From contig OZ025249.1 in NCBI GenBank assembly GCA_964019135.1, positions 33,803,759-33,867,758 on the forward strand: DNA of 64,000 nucleotides, given 5' to 3'. A program made the position numbers and the translations under genes. This stretch comes from Arenicola marina. Its lineage: Eukaryota > Annelida > Polychaeta > Arenicolidae. The notes under the pieces are model-generated. The model made no database searches. It was not told where the DNA came from and was given only the letters and a program-made list of their open reading frames with translations. Shown here in pieces: positions 36,231 through 49,279 of the stretch (the first letter of the stretch is position 1; each line of letters starts with the position of its first letter).

Positions 36231-38876
36231 TTACGTGATGTCTTTCTGCGTAGGCGGTCGAAGAAAAGTGTTTCTCTTGACGCAGTCCACAATCCATCGA
36301 ATACCTTCATCAACCCCGTCGCTGTAAACAAAGACAAAGGATGAAGCTACCAGTACTAACTGGGCATCAAACTGCCGCTATGTGACGTAACTCTTTCCTT
36401 CCTATTATCAGCACCGGTTATAATATTTTACTCTGGTTTGTAGTATATACAAGTACAAGATAAATGGTTGTTCGTATTACTGTCTGATTTATTGGTACAA
36501 CTATAATTAAAGACCGAATGCTTGTTTCACAAACAGTATATACACGATATAAGGGGTTAATTTCTCTTTTCAATGGCTGGCTAGGTGCAGACATTACACC
36601 AAGCTGTCGGTGATCTCGGCAGACTGTGTCGCACCTACCCATTCAGCGCTGACGTCCCCATGATATGACAGTCCCTGCGGCCTATCTTGTGTGCACTATC
36701 TTTAAATGCATCTTTGATGTTTCCGACGGACAAACAGCTCTGCAATGAATAAGAAGTTTGATGTTGTGCCAATCTTCACTGATACCGCAATTTGTTTTCG
36801 TTACATCGGTTCTGAATAATTATTCTATTCTGAATAAATTGTTTTAAGTTAATTTGTGTTTGAAATTCAAATAAAAACAAACATAATAAACAAGACAGAC
36901 ACAGCTACCATGGACTTCATTCAAACGCCTTCCTCTTCCCTCACCTTGAGTGCATAGTAAACGTATCCAGCTAAGTTATTTACGGTACTTTTCCTGCAGT
37001 CACTGACCAGCGATCCAATTTCTTAACATATACGTACGAGATATACCTTTCAGGATTTAACAGTGTCTTTTATTGGCAGTATTCATAACATAACTTGGCA
37101 TTTTCCTTTGCGTCAGACAAAGACATTTGAGACAGTTCAATTTATCTGACCTGGTACATCCTGACTTTAAATATGATCATATGATGATTTTAACAACCTA
37201 GGGGCAGGAAAACGTTGTAACCGTATCTAAAGAACTTACATTCAAGTCCTGCTTGTTGCCCAGCAACAAAAGGGGCACTGCTTCCAAAACTTCGCTGGAA
37301 ATCATTTTGTCTGAAATGATAATAAAGTGTGTCATTTAGATATGATATACCGGCACTATTATACCCCGTTTACCGACCTTTTTGTTACCATTCAATATAC
37401 GAAAAACATAATGTTCACCATAACAAAAGTGTCACAAAATATGCACCAATTTCATTCACTTTTATTTATATTGAGTTTTAAAATTGATCTACCGATAAAT
37501 TGAGTTCACGTATTCCTACCAAATGCTTGCTTGGACTCTTCTAATCTTTCATGATCTGAGGAATCCACCATGTATACAACTGCATGAGATTCGGCATAAT
37601 ACTACAAGAACAAACAAAAATGGTCAAATAGACACAAAAAAAGTGGTTCAGATGACACATGTACAATATGATGTCAGGGAGACACAAATGCTGTGTAGAA
37701 TTTAAACTAAACTATACAGGGCGTAAAAGCTTAATTTGGTCCCAATAGTGTTCCAACATTGATGTGATCAACATGTCCCAACATTTGTTTCAATATGTTA
37801 CAAGTATGCATATGTATGCACTAAAATAACATAATTTAACTCCTGATCATTTCAAAGTGGCATTAACAACCTCCTCAACCTCAATGCAAATGATCAAACA
37901 GAATAGTTTCCGCAAATGAATGTGGCAGCGAACAGCAGCTTTACACAGGCCATGGCAATCCTGTGAAAATTATAATGTGACTTCATTATTCAATTATAAA
38001 TCTAATACATGTATCATGGAAATGGACGGACCACATAATTTGTTATATATCATTCACTGTCTTGCTCACAACAGTTTTTACCTTGTCCCACAGGGATTGT
38101 AATTCCTCTTGTCCACCCAGGTCCCAGAAGTTCAGTCTGATGTTACCTATGTCTATTTTTCCAACTGAAAACAAGTAACAATAAACTACCAGTATTAATC
38201 ACAATATAACATATTCGTCTTCAATAAAGCCTTACATAGCTGAAATATATACATACTAGCATTCACTATAAGTCCTCAAGTAAATAAAAGTTTGATATTA
38301 GGCCACACTGCCAGTAACAATTCGAGACGACAGGCCACAACAAGACAATTTGACTGCTGAGGACTGAGAGGGCCTGTATCTGTATCCAGGTTTGGGAATA
38401 CATGTATTTACCTCATTCCTGGTGATAGTTTTGTTACTTACTGTTTAGTCCGACTGTAGTTGTGATCTTTGCAGGATTCATTCCCTTGTAATTCTTGCTA
38501 AACTTTGTCTTTGTTTGTTCCAAGTATGTCTGAATAAATGAGAAGACACAGATTTTATACAAATTTAGAAGTGTCAATGCCATTTTTGACACAACACAAT
38601 ATTCCCAGCATTCAACATCTCCCATATATGATTCTTAGTGTTATACCACTTTATCACATGTTACAGAGAAAGAATAAAGTTCTTCCTTAGCACTGTATCC
38701 ATTGTAGAGCCAGGTAAATAAGGGTAAAATGAGAAAGTGGTTTTTATTAAATATTTTTGTTATATAACTAAGAAATACTTACAGTTTTTCCTGCATTGTC
38801 AAGCCCCAAAATCAGAACAAAATATTCCTCCTTTTGGAACAAGTACTTCCATAATCCTGACATCAAAGTAAACATC
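36231..38876 (-). CDS. ARFRP1: ADP-ribosylation factor-related protein 1 (Golgi small GTPase)
   Basis: Seven minus-strand coding exons: 38876-38783, 38529-38442, 38164-38082, 37601-37520, 37310-37240, 36739-36639, 36321-36231. They give about 202 aa against 201 in human, and all junctions fit. Motifs: P-loop GLDNAGKT, switch I TTVGLN, DLGGQE, NKQD, SALNG and the C-terminus RPPTQKDIT. ARFRP1 is an Arf-like GTPase of the trans-Golgi that acts upstream of ARL1/golgin recruitment (family knowledge). The first coding exon opens MFTLMSGLWKYLFQKEEY directly after an acceptor, so a 5' noncoding exon lies further right; an AAG|GTAAAC donor near 40455 is one possibility. Oddity: in that exon a run of five T (gene sense; A run at 38819-38823) puts the P-loop one base out of frame. 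Four T would restore the conserved reading, so this is a sequencing error or a real lesion. AATAAA (minus) lies at 36014-36009. Confidence 0.93.
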
Positions 38877-38899
38877 TGGAAAGGTAATAAGTATAATAC

Positions 38900-41800
38900 A
38901 ATTATATCATCATATACATGTAGTGGTATACATATATAAATTATATAACCAAAGGGAAAATGTTATGGCATGAAATCAATAGTGCTAACTCTTTGCATAA
39001 ATATTTGAATGCAAGCCAGACACCTAGGTCACAGGTTGTTGGCTATAAACAATAGCAACTTCTCAGGCTAAATATTATTTGTACAGTGGTTCCTGCATTA
39101 TACAGTCCCTTCATTGTACTATTTCCTCTGTTATACAGGCTTTTCACTATGCACAGAATACTTTTACATGTTAAAGCTCCAGTATATGCACAGGTACAGT
39201 AAATCAAAGGACACAGGGCCAGGGCACCAACCATATACAACATACACATTGTATATGGTTAGCCATCACTCTCACCTTCCCCATTATCGGTATATGAGTA
39301 ATTAGTCAGCTGGGTCAGGGGGGTGGAGAGGATCGACTACTACCTGACTTGGCCCTGATTGGACAACATGTTAGTGGGTGGCAAGTGGGGGTGGAGTAAT
39401 CATCATATGACTGGTACAGTATGCATGCTGCCATACAAATAGCAAATCAGTTTATTGGTACAGACCTGTACAAATAGCCACAGCCTAATTTGTTGAAATT
39501 CTCTCAGAGCGAGTGGAGAGAAGTGTTCCCTCAGTTTACACCCATTTTGAGCTCTGGACAATTTTACTGCCAGTGAGGTTGAGGGGTGAAGTTTGGGTTA
39601 CATATAATGTGAGGGGTTCGGGGTCAATGTTTGAAGGGGTAGAGACATGCCCAGGTGCAGAGGGATTGAGATAGCTGGTTATCAGCTGACACCTGGCGAC
39701 TGGGCAAGCAACAGGGAGTCACTGGGCTGCAGTGTCAGCCATATCATCTCAGCGACATCAGCTCCAGCGGCTGGAAGACAGGGTTGGGCATCCTGGGTTC
39801 CAATGAGCTGGTAGCCTACCTGGAGTAGCTGGACAGGGTCCTATTCCGCACCACATATCAGGCGCCCCATATAAGGGCCTTTGAGGCCTACAATCACAGG
39901 CACTGCAGATCAACTGACACAGGCCGGGGGGGGGGGGGGGTCGCGCACCGCCTACATAGCTATGTAGGCCTGTGCCTACAATACACTACAGTATAGTGAG
40001 GGCTACAGCCTACACCCTCTTCCCCTAAAATAATAGTTTTGTTGATATATACATATATATTTTACAGTAATCAAATTTTTGACGAATGAAAAACCCACTC
40101 ATGCGTATACAACATGCGAACTTTTCCGCTTTCCCCAGTGGAGGTTGACTTCCACTTCCAGTGGATTTCATCAGCTCATAACGGTATGGGATTTAGATAT
40201 AGGTTTTTTTCATGTTCATGTTCATGTTTTACGTGTGGTTTACCTAAAGAGCTCGCTACTAAGTTACATGCCTGTGCCTGTGGCCAGTGACAGTGTGGGT
40301 TGTTGACATTTTATTTTAATAAAATTGCCATTTCGGGACAGAACTTTTTAGAAAACCGTTCTGCAACCAGGTCAGATGACCGCAGAAGTAAGCTACCAGG
40401 GCTATCTTCAATCAGTAACGCTTAGACAGGCATAATTAATATTAAGGGTTTACCTTGAACAAAGTCTTCTGGATAAAAGCTTTCAAGTAGGAAACAACAA
40501 CACTCAAAGGTGATGTGGCACGGGCGCAGACATTTGCGAATTACGCATTCTCCTTGCGAAGCGCCATCCTGCGGCGGAGTTTGCTGAAGGCCCTCTAGCG
40601 AATTACAACGCAAGCAGATGACGTTCACCAGATGGCGCCACTATGTAGTTGTAGTAGTCATTATCATAATGCACCCGAATTGCCTCTGTGCGGTCCAATA
40701 AACCAGGAACCGGTGCGGTTTGCAGAATCGGGCGATCAGAGGATCGTTGGTCCGTTAATTGGTCGAAGATGAATGCCGACGCGATAGATTGGTGCTTAAC
40801 GTCACATAAAATGCATTTAGTAGGCCTATGTAAAGGCGAACTTAAAAGAATAAATGTTTAATTTATATTGTTACTTACATATGGGCCTTATAAAAACCAA
40901 AAATCATCATTACAATTTTTCGGCGTGGTTCCATGTCCTATGGACCTTAGTACCAACGTATTCATTTGGTTTCGAAACCATTCCGATGCGAGCAGCCGCC
41001 CCAAAATGGCCTAACCAGTCCCATCCAAATATATATCTTAACTGATGAACATATTTTGCGATGAACGATTAATCTCTGATAGTCAGTAATTGGAGAACAC
41101 ACAGCTGCGATACATGGGTATATCTTGGTGAAATTGTAGGCATCCATAGAAGGCCACAGTTTGCCGCATGTATGACTGAGGGGGCGCTGGCAAATAGACC
41201 GATATCCCGGCATCGCCTGTCAGCTCTCGTAAGGAGGATATCCTCATATGGGGTTTTCTTATGTAAAAATCCTAAACTGTTGTCCAAGTACCTTAATGTT
41301 ATGTGAAATGAATATATATATCATAACACTGTAGCATAGCTATACATTTATATCAGCTATAAAAACCTCGGCTGACGACCTCGGCCTCATAAACCCACTG
41401 AATCACATGCGATATCCACACATAGGTTTTGTACCATCCATGACAATATTTTTACCACAGTGCAACAAAAAGTGAAATATTTTATTTCGAATGGGACGCT
41501 ATCTGTGCTACATATAGAATAGAAATTTTTATTTTGTATTTTTCTGGCCGCGGGCCCTCGGTATATAGGCCTAGATACTATTATAACGTGGCCGCACTAG
41601 TTATTACAGCTATGCAACCGATCTCGCGGCTGAGGGCGTTACGCTTGCGCCATAGTTCCTCTGCCCCACTTTTATCCTTCATCCGCGAAAATTGAAATGA
41701 ATCTAATCGAAGATAAATTCGCAGTTTGGCATCAAATACACCACTGTTTAGCATTTACTGTGCCACTGGTACCATACCTGACGAATGCATTTGATTAATT

Positions 41801-42080
41801 TGAAGCCATATTACTTTCGAACTATATTTTCGAGTGCGGTCGAGGTCATGGGCGTGAAGCGTTTTGAACTTTGATCCCGTGTTATTTTGAAATAAATTTT
41901 CGCTTAACTATTCCATTGTGATCATTCGACAAAGGAATGTCTATATTTTTCAACTTCTGCATCGAAAATTCAATATTCAATCTAAAAAAACCCTCTAAAA
42001 CCATTCGTGACCTGAGGACCGTTGAGGTCAACTTGAGGTGGGCGGTGAGGTGGCAGAGGTGATGTGAGGAAGCAGCGCCC
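38900..42080. other. Intergenic / ARFRP1 5' region without recognised coding exons
   Basis: Unique-looking sequence with a poly-G tract at 39927-39940 and a few short open frames that lack coding character. It may include the ARFRP1 promoter and noncoding first exon; no CpG-rich island is obvious. Confidence 0.4.
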
Positions 42081-42086
42081 TTTGCT

Positions 42087-42338
42087 AGTTGGTTGGTTGG
42101 TTATTCAGGACGCTTTAGCCACTTTTGGTCATATCGCGTCAATGCGAGAAGAAAGGGAGAGGGGAGCCATGCCTCCGGGTGTACTCTTTACGAAGAAAGA
42201 CATGGGATCTTTATCCTGCGACCACACAGACATGGCCACAGCAGGGCTCAAACCATCGATCCACGTGCCGTTAGGCTCTCAGATGACCAGATCCCTTAAT
42301 GCGAGCGCTCTAGCCCACTGAGCTATCGCGCCGGCCCC
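42087..42338 (-). mobile_element. tRNA-derived SINE (family B), full length with target-site duplication
   Basis: 252 bp, minus orientation: the tRNA-like head is at the right end (gatagctcagtgggctagagc on the minus strand) and the tail (ttggttggttgg on plus) at the left. It is flanked by an exact 12-bp direct repeat gcgccctttgct at 42075-42086 and 42339-42350, so insertion is recent. Confidence 0.92.
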
Positions 42339-42410
42339 GCGCCCTTTGCTGGCAGAGTGCTATGCAACTTCGCTGCGTGGCGGCAATATGGGCCTGGAAG
42401 AGAGGGTCTA

Positions 42411-42633
42411 GTATTCAGTGTCGATTTTTCAAAATTCTCAACATCGAAGGTCGATTTTTTACGACGTTCCGTATCCCCTTTTGGCTAAATTCAGTGCATT
42501 TTTTTTTCAAAAATCTGTGTCGATATCGCTTTTTTCTGACACTCAGTGTCGGAATTTGGGGGTCAATGTCGCATGTCGATTTTCCAAATATGCCTGTGTC
42601 GCGTGTCGCCATTTACCCCTTCCAAACCTCTAG
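42411..42633. repeat. Interspersed repeat (GTCGATTTTT family), copy 1
   Basis: It shares with 48224-48500 the order cagtgtcgattttt, cgttccgt, tcaaaaatctgtgtcgat, aatttgggggtcaatgtcg and cgtgtcgccatttacccc. Length is about 220 bp. No tRNA head, RT or convincing inverted ends. Unclassified. Confidence 0.75.
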
Positions 42634-42639
42634 CAATAT

Positions 42640-44830
42640 GCACATAAAGTAATTAGTAACATAGTATTCTTTGTGCTCATAAGTGAGATAATGTTTTCTC
42701 TGCTATGGTAGCAAATAATATTAGGTATGTATTTGTGGCGAATTTTGGTATATTTATAATCCACAAATCATGGAAACGTGGTACTCATCTGATAAGAATG
42801 GCGTTTCTATGGCTTTTACAGATCTTTGCAGTATGATCATAGGCAAGAGCTACCATGTGTCGCTTATAATTAACTACGTTTACATATTTTACTCGTTCTA
42901 GCAGTGATTTAATCATATCTCGCAATAGTTATTTAGTTACGTTGCATCGTCAGACAGTGGACTGCACCACTCACTATCTGGACATCATGCACCTTTTGCT
43001 CAGTCCTGATACCTCTGATGCGACTCCTAGATTCAAGCCGTCTCCGCCCGCGCACTTTTTCGGAAGACTTCATTGGTGGACATCATTTGGCAGCATTTCA
43101 TTTTGTTCACGGACAGTTCATGGTATAGTCCCACGTTACAATAATGCAAGAAAGAGAATTCGTTTTTTAGTACACACGAAGTCTTTCCTGTTTGAAGAAT
43201 CGTCTCGTTTGTCGACATTTACCGATGCGTAGCTGCCTAAAAACGGAAAAGGATTAATTTTTATCGCGTGATACAATCTTGATACTAATGCGTAGGCCTA
43301 TACCCCGTAATATCATGACAGGTAAATAACTTTTTGTACAGTTTGTTTTGATCACCTGGATGAATCTTATTGCCTTAGGCATAAATTGGCTTCTCTGCCG
43401 TACGGCCCAAACAGAAACAAGAAAGCTTTTCCTCATTTACCTCCTCGCTTGCGCGGAGCGTAAACCCGCAAAGACATGCGTAACGGACTCCATTACAAGT
43501 GACTATAGCTCCACATATAGCCGTCGGCTCTACCATCTGTATATATAAATATATTGACACGGACAAAACTGAGCCCACAGGAGACACAGTGTGTGCGAGT
43601 ATTTTTTTGTGGCCCTGGCTGGCGCCAGTCGGACGGCGGCCTGAAGTGGGACTCAATGGCCGTCGTCTGGTTATTAGAGGGTTTCGAGAGTGTAATCAGG
43701 CCGCCCGTAGGAAGACAGTCCACCTTTGGGTATTGTTGTGGGGCCATCGGAATGCTGCCGGCTATGGCATAGATAACGCCAGCCGGGGCCTGCAGGTGCG
43801 CCGTAGACAGACTGGCGTCGGCGGGTTTACACAGCTAGCCAAGTGTAAACAGGTAGGTTGCTTTGCACGGGTTGAGACCCGGCGACTGGTCGCACACCTG
43901 GGCAAGGCGCCGGTGACAACGCCACCGAGGGGGCGGCGGTTTGGAGGGGGAGGGGGAGGGGGGGAGGGTCCATCGGGTGGAGTGCCGGAGGGGGTAGAGT
44001 AGAGTAAGAGAGTGGGGTCGCCTCGGGGTATGGGGCTGGGCGGAGAGGCAGGAGGGTGGGTATAGTGAGTGGTGGTGGTGGGGTGGGGGGGGGGGGAGGT
44101 AGGGGGTTCGAAGGTATAAGTATGTTGATATCAAAGCTGGCTGGTAATATGTGTCCCCAGTGATGGGTGCGATTCAGCCCACTGACTTCGTAATTGCAGA
44201 TAGAAAAGAAGGTGGGGTGGAAGTGGTGGGGAGGGGAGGGGCGAGATTGCGGTGTGGAGTAGGATACAGGGGTGGACAGCGCACGTGGGGTTCGATCTAA
44301 CCTCTCTCACTCCTTCACCCCCACACAGTCCCCCCGCTCCCTCCTCCCCCCCGCCCCCATCACCCTCGCCACCCCACCTGCGTGATCTTTCTCGCCCGCC
44401 CACACCACCCGTGAGAAACTTACCGACTCGAATGGCGACATAATTTCAAGGGGCGGGGTGGGGTGGGGATGGGAAGGGGGATTGCTCTTCTGTGGGGTCG
44501 GCGTACGGAGGGGAGGGAGAGGGGGGGGGATGGGCGCTGTGACGGGGGGCTCAGAGCGGCGGCGCCCGCACACACTGACGGCGCGGCGCCGCTGTCACCA
44601 TAGACCAGCCGTCTTAAGACTTACACATACAGTAAACGCTGCTGCGAATCACGTGCTAATTAAAAGGAAGGCTTTCTCTGATGTCTGCTTCTTTTATCAT
44701 GCCTCCATTGTTGGCTTTCCGTGGAAGATACAATAACAAATCAAAGTAGAGTTGCAAGCAAGAAATGCGAGGAGCGCTGTACGTAAATTTTAAATATAGG
44801 TTAAGATAAAAGTTTTTGTTTTTCTATTTC
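42640..44830. other. Low-complexity and unique DNA without recognised gene
   Basis: 43900-44560 is dominated by G- and C-rich tracts (gggggagggg, cccccgccccc) ending in a GC-rich patch (gcggcggcgcccg, ggcgcggcgccgc near 44552-44592). Open frames here arise from stop-poor composition. Confidence 0.45.
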
Positions 44831-44837
44831 TAATTAC

Positions 44838-44985
44838 CATGGAAAATGCCCTTGATGAGAACATTAATATCTGCTTCTCTGTATCTGGTTGTTACGTCAA
44901 GGATCAGGTCCTGCGGTTTACATTGTTCAGCCAACTTGAGACAAATTACTTTTAGACCCATATAAGTGGTTATACAACTGCTCAT
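44838..44985 (-). CDS. Candidate isolated coding exon (minus)
   Basis: Minus-strand reading MSSCITTYMGLKVICLKLAE then QCKPQDLILDVTTRYREADI, ending at CATG|GTAATT (148 nt, phase 1). Composition and charged helix-like pattern look coding. I found no following exon at lower coordinates and do not recognise the protein. An alternative internal acceptor (ccgcag at 44925-44930) could shorten it. It may be chance or a gene relic. Confidence 0.25.
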
Positions 44986-45128
44986 AATTATAACAATAAA
45001 ACAGTAGTAAAATTACAGATTATTCCCACAAAATCCATTGTTCATATCGGAGGGGCGCTGTGACTCAGGACAGATTTCCCCCCAAAATTTATCATGCTGA
45101 CAGCAAGCTGAGTGTAACGACCGTTCGT

Positions 45129-45222
45129 CCATGTTAGGGCGAACCATTGTTTCAGCACAGCTTATGTATTACTCACGCCCACCATTTACTACAGCAATAC
45201 ATTTCGTGAGCTCTTAACATGG
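45129..45222. repeat. Interspersed repeat, inverted relative of 12421-12515
   Basis: The reverse complement reads cacgaaatgtattgc...gggcgtgagtaatac...gaaacaatggttcgcccta, matching the other copy with scattered differences. Unclassified. Confidence 0.6.
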
Positions 45223-45493
45223 AAGATGAACCAAAATAACCCATGTAAACCCGAATGGATTGACTCATTATATAAGAATGTATTCGTCATCTCTGACATT
45301 AAGATTTATGCATGGGTTACCGCTAACCTTGTCCCATGTCACAGACAGACAGTCCACGTGAGAGACAGACACTAAACTGTTTGTGGCCACTATAACAAGC
45401 ATCACCTGACGGCAACAAACTTTCAAACAAACGAGATCGCATTTGTCGTAAACTTGTGAATTTCAGCACAAACACATTACGGCATAGGTTACG

Positions 45494-45676
45494 CAAGGGC
45501 GGATCCAGGAGCGGGATCCAGGGAGTCCGGACCCCCTCCCCTCTTTTTTTGAGAAAGGACGCTATCTGAGGCGGCGTAGATCCCCCCCCCCCCGGTGGCA
45601 ATTTTATTTAAAGCCCCCGCCCCCCTCCCGGTCGCAAGATTCAATGGATCTTTACATATTCCTGCATCCGCCCCTG
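45494..45676. mobile_element. MITE (family M2), 183 bp
   Basis: Terminal inverted repeats of ~16 bp (caagggcggatccagg left; cctgcatccgcccctg right) and a direct repeat gttacg on both sides (45488-45493, 45677-45682). The interior is C-rich with a cggtcgcaag motif. The CAGGGGCGGATCCAG-type end recalls hAT-derived MITEs, but 6 bp rather than 8 bp of duplication is visible. Confidence 0.7.
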
Positions 45677-45682
45677 GTTACG

Positions 45683-48220
45683 TTGTGGGCCACATCAATT
45701 GTAATAGTGTTAACGTTGTAACAATGAAATCGCCTTTTAACGATACTGTATGTATAATTTTGGTTGTGTAAGAACACGTTTGCCATCCTGTACGGGACGG
45801 GGAGTATGTGTGATCTACAATCAGATGGGTACCCTACCAAACTCCCTGTTGGAGTAGGATTTCAGCGGGTCGGATTTGGAATTATTGCTGTGGACGGCTC
45901 ATGCCATTTTTGCCGCAAATGGTAGTGGAAATGGGCCGACAAGCCGAATTTGATTACGCACCCTGATGTGGCATTATGGAGGGCGGATTGAGTCATTAAT
46001 TATTATATTTGGGGCTGGCGGTGCGTACCAGCCACAATTACAAAACATTATATAAAATCCAGTGATCTTTTTAATTAGAGCTACCGTTTACTTAAGGTCG
46101 TTATGCGATGCATGGCATGCTAGGACCCTTAGTACATGAACAGTTGATATTGTCTATCCATCGCTTCCTTGCCATTGTCAAGCGTCCAACAATGCCGTTC
46201 CCCTGGAAGCTAATTTGTTTCTTATTTATTCCGCACTAAGGAACGGCCGCGGACTGCCGATAGAGGAATCAAAAGGGCACGGCGCGCAAGGAGAATTATA
46301 GCGCGGTCTGCCGACGTCACACCTCTCATTGTTAGGCGTCCGCTAATAACTGTACTGTTTATTCTCAACGAGGGTCACCGTTATAAGTCACGGCAGAATA
46401 GCACATTCCTTCATTGTATAGGTATTGGAATGCCGCGCTATAGCCATTGCGCAACAACGCTTTGTTGCAGGATGACGTGGCGTGCAGTTACCTCCAGCAA
46501 TCTGCGGGGCCCGTTCGCAGCGGCTCCCAAGGGGCGAACAATGGTTGCCCCGGCTGTTTGGCTGCTTTGAGGGTCTTCAATTGAATTTCCGTCTTACCAT
46601 AGACTTTTGTTGCCCTGAGAAGGTCTGATAAAGCCCCAAGGGGAATTACACGGCTGAGAGTGGAGGCTAGTTGAGACGGGGTCGCTGAGAGCAAAGGGCG
46701 TTTGAAAGTTCAAGTAATGCAAACGTCAGCTGACGATATCAAAGAGCGGATTTGTTAGTGGGGGCGTGTTGGGTGTCAGAGGGTTGGGGTTGACGGAGTA
46801 CGGGGTATAGGCTCGTGGGTTAAGCCATATATGGAGGTGTGGCATGCTAAGAGTTTAGGGGGTGGGTGTGTATGTAAGTATTGATTATAAGGCGAGAAAG
46901 GGAGGGAGGGGTGGAAGCCAACTTTGGGGGGTTGGGTGAGCCATGTATGAAGTTGTGCGGTATTAACAGCTGAGTGGGTGGGTGGGTGGTGGGGTCGCCA
47001 TGTATGAACGTGTTTCCCCTTCATGCGTCTTTATTCCCATCACGTGGCCGTAACGGGTTCGACGTCGAGGTGTTGACGTTCACACCGGAACCAGTTAGGT
47101 AACCGGAAGTGATATTGAACGGAAGTGGTATAATCATCCAGCGGCAAGGAGGGGGCTTTGCTAGTCTATACCGGCGCAGTCTATGCAAGCGTAAAACTTA
47201 CATATATCATATAATCACAGCGGATGTGTGAAATTAATATATATATTACTATATACATACCCGGAAAGCCTACACCAAGTGTCTTTTACACATGAAGGAC
47301 ATTCGTCGGCGGTTTGGTGAAAAAAGGAGAGAATTATACCTCCTTCTTTACCTTTACGTAATGTATGACATGGTCATCCAAATACCACAGTACACAGGGG
47401 CGCAACGCTTGATATTTTGTTCTATGCCAGGTGCATAAATGTCATAATTTTGCGTTTCGGTCTATTTTTCTGTCCAACCCAAGCCCGGCGAGCTTAACGT
47501 TGGATTGAGTGTGTCGCAGCCAATACCGACCGTCATGCATAAGCGGATGCATGTCACTGCGGAAACACACACGTATATACGATAAATAGGCGTATTGTGT
47601 TATGATTAAATAGTGCAACACGTGCAAAGGCTCAGATAATGCATTTTTTGTCTCGGTTTCTCGGAAGACTCAGTTTTCTTTGGATATGGAGTATTGACAT
47701 AAATCGAAATCCATGGGTAGTGGATTTATTCCGCTGCCTCACCAAGGAACTTTGTTTATTTACAGATCAAACACGTGGCATAACACTGTGACGTCGGGGA
47801 AAACATTGTAAGAAAGTCTCCTTTTTCCCATACGAATATCCTTCCTTAAGATAAGTCAGTCCAACTAAAGTGGACCTCCATCGCAATAGCCATTACAGTA
47901 GGCTATTCGTAAGTTAATGGATGCAAATTAATGAAATTAAACCGAGAAACCTGAAACATGCTCCTGATGGAAGTGCAAGGGATGTGGTTACCCATGACTG
48001 TGATTGGTTGAGTCGCTCATACAGGTAGTTTTCCGGTTGATCCAGTCCGGCTCCTATAGATGTTACACATGGAGCTAGAAGTGATGACGTCTTAAGTCTT
48101 AAATTTTCATAAATCGATAGAGTTCTATCTACGAGACTACTGTTGACGGTAATTTGCGTAAATATTAGTACATTTCTTCATTTAAGTCAGTTTGTAAACT
48201 TCTAATTAGTATCAGAGGTC
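45683..48220. other. Gene-poor interval
   Basis: No gene, RNA or element recognised. 46730-47020 is G-rich with tgggtggg tracts. Confidence 0.4.
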
Positions 48221-48223
48221 TGG

Positions 48224-48500
48224 GTCCAGTGTCGATTTTTGAACATGTTCAGTGTCGAATGTCGATTTTTCAACATGTTCAGTGTCGAATGTCGATTTTT
48301 CAACATGTTCAGTGTCGAATGTCGATTTTTCACGATGTTCCGTGTCGCTTTATGGCTTTGTTCAGTGTCGTTTTTTCAAAAATCTGTGTCGATGTCGCTT
48401 TTTCAGATCTTCAGTGTCCTAATTTGGGGGTCAATGTCGAATGTCGATTTTTTAAAGTAGCCTGTGTCGCGTGTCGCCATTTACCCCGTCCACACCCCTA
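48224..48500. repeat. Interspersed repeat (GTCGATTTTT family), copy 2 with internal 30-bp tandem units
   Basis: Same order of blocks as 42411-42633, but its 5' part carries tandem units gttcagtgtcgaatgtcgat + ttttcaacat starting at 48247, 48277 and 48307 (30-bp period). Reading frames through it are a by-product of the 30-bp unit, which is a multiple of three. Confidence 0.75.
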
Positions 48501-49126
48501 GTATCTTCCGTTGTTGGAGGACGCTGTACTTTGACCCGGAGAAAGGAACCAGCAACGATAGATCTATTGACCTGACAACCCTCGGTGCCGCCACGGGCTT
48601 CGGACCTTCAGGTTCTAGAGGGGAGGGAATACGTTTTCCGACCTCCGCGATTGGCATCCAGGAATTTGTGGATATTTGCCATTAACTTTTGGCAAGTTTT
48701 GGGGATCGTTATCCTGGTTCAACGCGATTAACTTTATTTACCGCGATCCGTTATTAAAATAGCAGTCTGTGAATTCCTCGATATTCGCAATATCATCTTT
48801 GAGGTTATTTTTTTCGCGGTCAGTATTGAGTAGTCCTCATATTAGAGATTTGATATTATGCTCCCTAATTGTTGGGAATTCGCGATTGAGAGGGGTGTCC
48901 CTCCCTCTTTCTACGAACCTAACGCATCTCGTCCTTTCTCTCGAGATCTGACATGGCGTGCGTGTGCCCAGCACGAGTCTTGAGGCAAACACAGACCTAT
49001 CGGCGCCGTCAGCGTCAAGACAATCAGTGCGGCCCGGGACGTGATAATACGTTTCCTTGATCTACCAACTTCACAAATATAATCTACAAATTTTATTATT
49101 ATGATATGTGTGTTCAGATATATATT

Positions 49127-49279
49127 ATGGCGAATGGAAGTCATAAAGCAAGTGAGGAGGATGTAAACCTGCCTCCAATGGACACCTACACACAGGTGAA
49201 GAGGCGGTCCACTAAACCGATCTCAGAAGTATTTAGGCGTCATCATGGGGCTACGATAAGGCTTATCAGCGCTTGGCGG
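49127..49279 (+). CDS. Candidate first coding exon of an unrecognised gene (plus)
   Basis: A plausible acceptor (tgtgttcag, ending 49117) is followed nine bases later by ATG. The 51-residue reading MANGSHKASEEDVNLPPMDT, then YTQVKRRSTKPISEVFRRHH, runs to CGG|GTGAGT, a consensus donor in phase 0. The hydrophilic start with a basic end looks like a cytoplasmic N-terminus. No continuation is recognised before the satellite, so the gene would have to reach beyond 64 kb or be a relic. Confidence 0.4.

Noticed and set aside
43499-44002. 167-codon plus-strand open frame
   Set aside because: Runs into a poly-Gly G-rich tract, has no recognisable domain and lacks splice or start support.
46488-46694. 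68-codon minus-strand open frame near 46.6 kb
   Set aside because: No domain, no convincing splice partners; too little to call a gene.
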